Shown: piece after piece, positions 6,465 through 6,636 of the stretch
How the letters are laid out: each line of letters opens with the position of its first letter
Position numbering within the stretch: position 1 is the first letter of the stretch
Assembly: GCA_028287545.1 (NCBI GenBank)
Contig: JAQBPL010000050.1
Span: 1 to 6,636 of the forward strand
Reading direction: 5' to 3'
Length of the DNA stretch: 6,636 nucleotides
DNA from: Vulcanimicrobiota bacterium
Lineage (GTDB): Bacteria > Eremiobacterota > Eremiobacteria > Baltobacterales > Baltobacteraceae
Made by a program: the position numbers and the translations under genes
Notes under the pieces: model-generated
The model's database searches: none
What the model was told of the DNA's origin: nothing
The model's input: only the letters and a program-made list of their open reading frames with translations

Positions 6465-6636
6465 ATGCTTCAGGTCTCCCGCGGCGCGCGTCTGGTGACG
6501 CAGCATCCGCACGTCATGAAGAACTACGGTCGCCTCGAGATCAACATCGTGCGCGGCGAGGGGTGCTGGCTGTACGACGAGTCGGGGAACGCGTACCTCG
6601 ATCTGGTAGCGGGGATCGCGGTGTGTGCCCTCGGCC
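6465..6636 (+). CDS. argD: acetylornithine aminotransferase, 5' part (cut by window end)
   Basis: Pyridoxal-phosphate enzyme that interconverts N-acetylglutamate semialdehyde and N-acetylornithine, using glutamate as amino donor. Only the first 57 codons are present. They show the N-terminal pattern of class-III aminotransferases of the ArgD type: [20 protein letters not shown], then [10 protein letters not shown] and [10 protein letters not shown]. The pyridoxal-phosphate lysine lies beyond the window. The ATG at 6465 is 5 nt after the argJ stop, with only a weak GTGAG before it. A second in-frame ATG at 6516 immediately precedes the conserved KNYGR, but starting there would give an unusually short N-terminus. 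The position next to argC and argJ strongly favours ArgD over other class-III aminotransferases such as GABA or ornithine aminotransferase, which the fragment alone could not exclude. Confidence 0.92.
   Translation, partial: MLQVSRGARLVTQHPHVMKNYGRLEINIVRGEGCWLYDESGNAYLDLVAGIAVCALG

Noticed and set aside
1..6636. CRISPR array, tRNA or rRNA gene, insertion sequence, defence or toxin-antitoxin system
   Set aside because: No direct-repeat arrays, cloverleaf-like segments, terminal inverted repeats or transposase motifs were seen; the window is filled by biosynthetic genes.

Overview
The window is almost entirely one tightly packed arginine-biosynthesis operon on the + strand. It holds six complete genes and the start of a seventh: argF, argR, argG, argH, argC, argJ and argD (5' part only). 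All seven are identified from family signature motifs visible in their translations. The DNA is high in GC with strongly GC-ending codons, which also produces long meaningless open frames on the opposite strand. The source is a high-GC bacterium. The gene set (a DNA-binding ArgR inside the operon, and ArgJ) recalls the actinobacterial argCJBDFRGH cluster, but the order is rotated and protein details differ from typical actinobacterial ones. An uncultured high-GC phylum of the Eremiobacterota/Dormibacterota/Chloroflexota kind is possible. This taxonomic guess is weak.

Layout. Bases 1-135 are flank with no gene I can identify. Bases 136-172 are a short AT-rich island holding two ARG-box-like palindromes that overlap a good sigma-70-type promoter; its predicted start point lies at or within about 3 nt of the argF ATG, so the operon mRNA is probably leaderless. 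Then come argF (173-1141), argR (1144-1626), argG (about 1631-2863), argH (2872-4263), argC (4260-5240), argJ (5218-6459) and argD (6465 to the window edge). Gaps are at most 8 nt, argH/argC overlap by 4 nt and argC/argJ by 23 nt. I see no internal terminator or promoter, and no non-coding stretch over 300 bases.

How the genes work together. ArgC, ArgD and ArgJ carry out the acetylated half of the pathway (N-acetylglutamyl phosphate to ornithine, with ArgJ recycling the acetyl group). ArgF, ArgG and ArgH convert ornithine to arginine. ArgR, encoded second, is the arginine-sensing repressor that would be expected to bind the two boxes at the head of the operon and so control itself and the pathway. 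The N-acetylglutamate kinase gene argB, usually between argJ and argD, is absent from that position.

I found no undescribed system here. The points worth a second look are the repressor-overlapped, apparently leaderless promoter with unusual box spacing, the permuted gene order lacking argB at its usual place, and a compact ArgC with a shortened loop and a changed motif.
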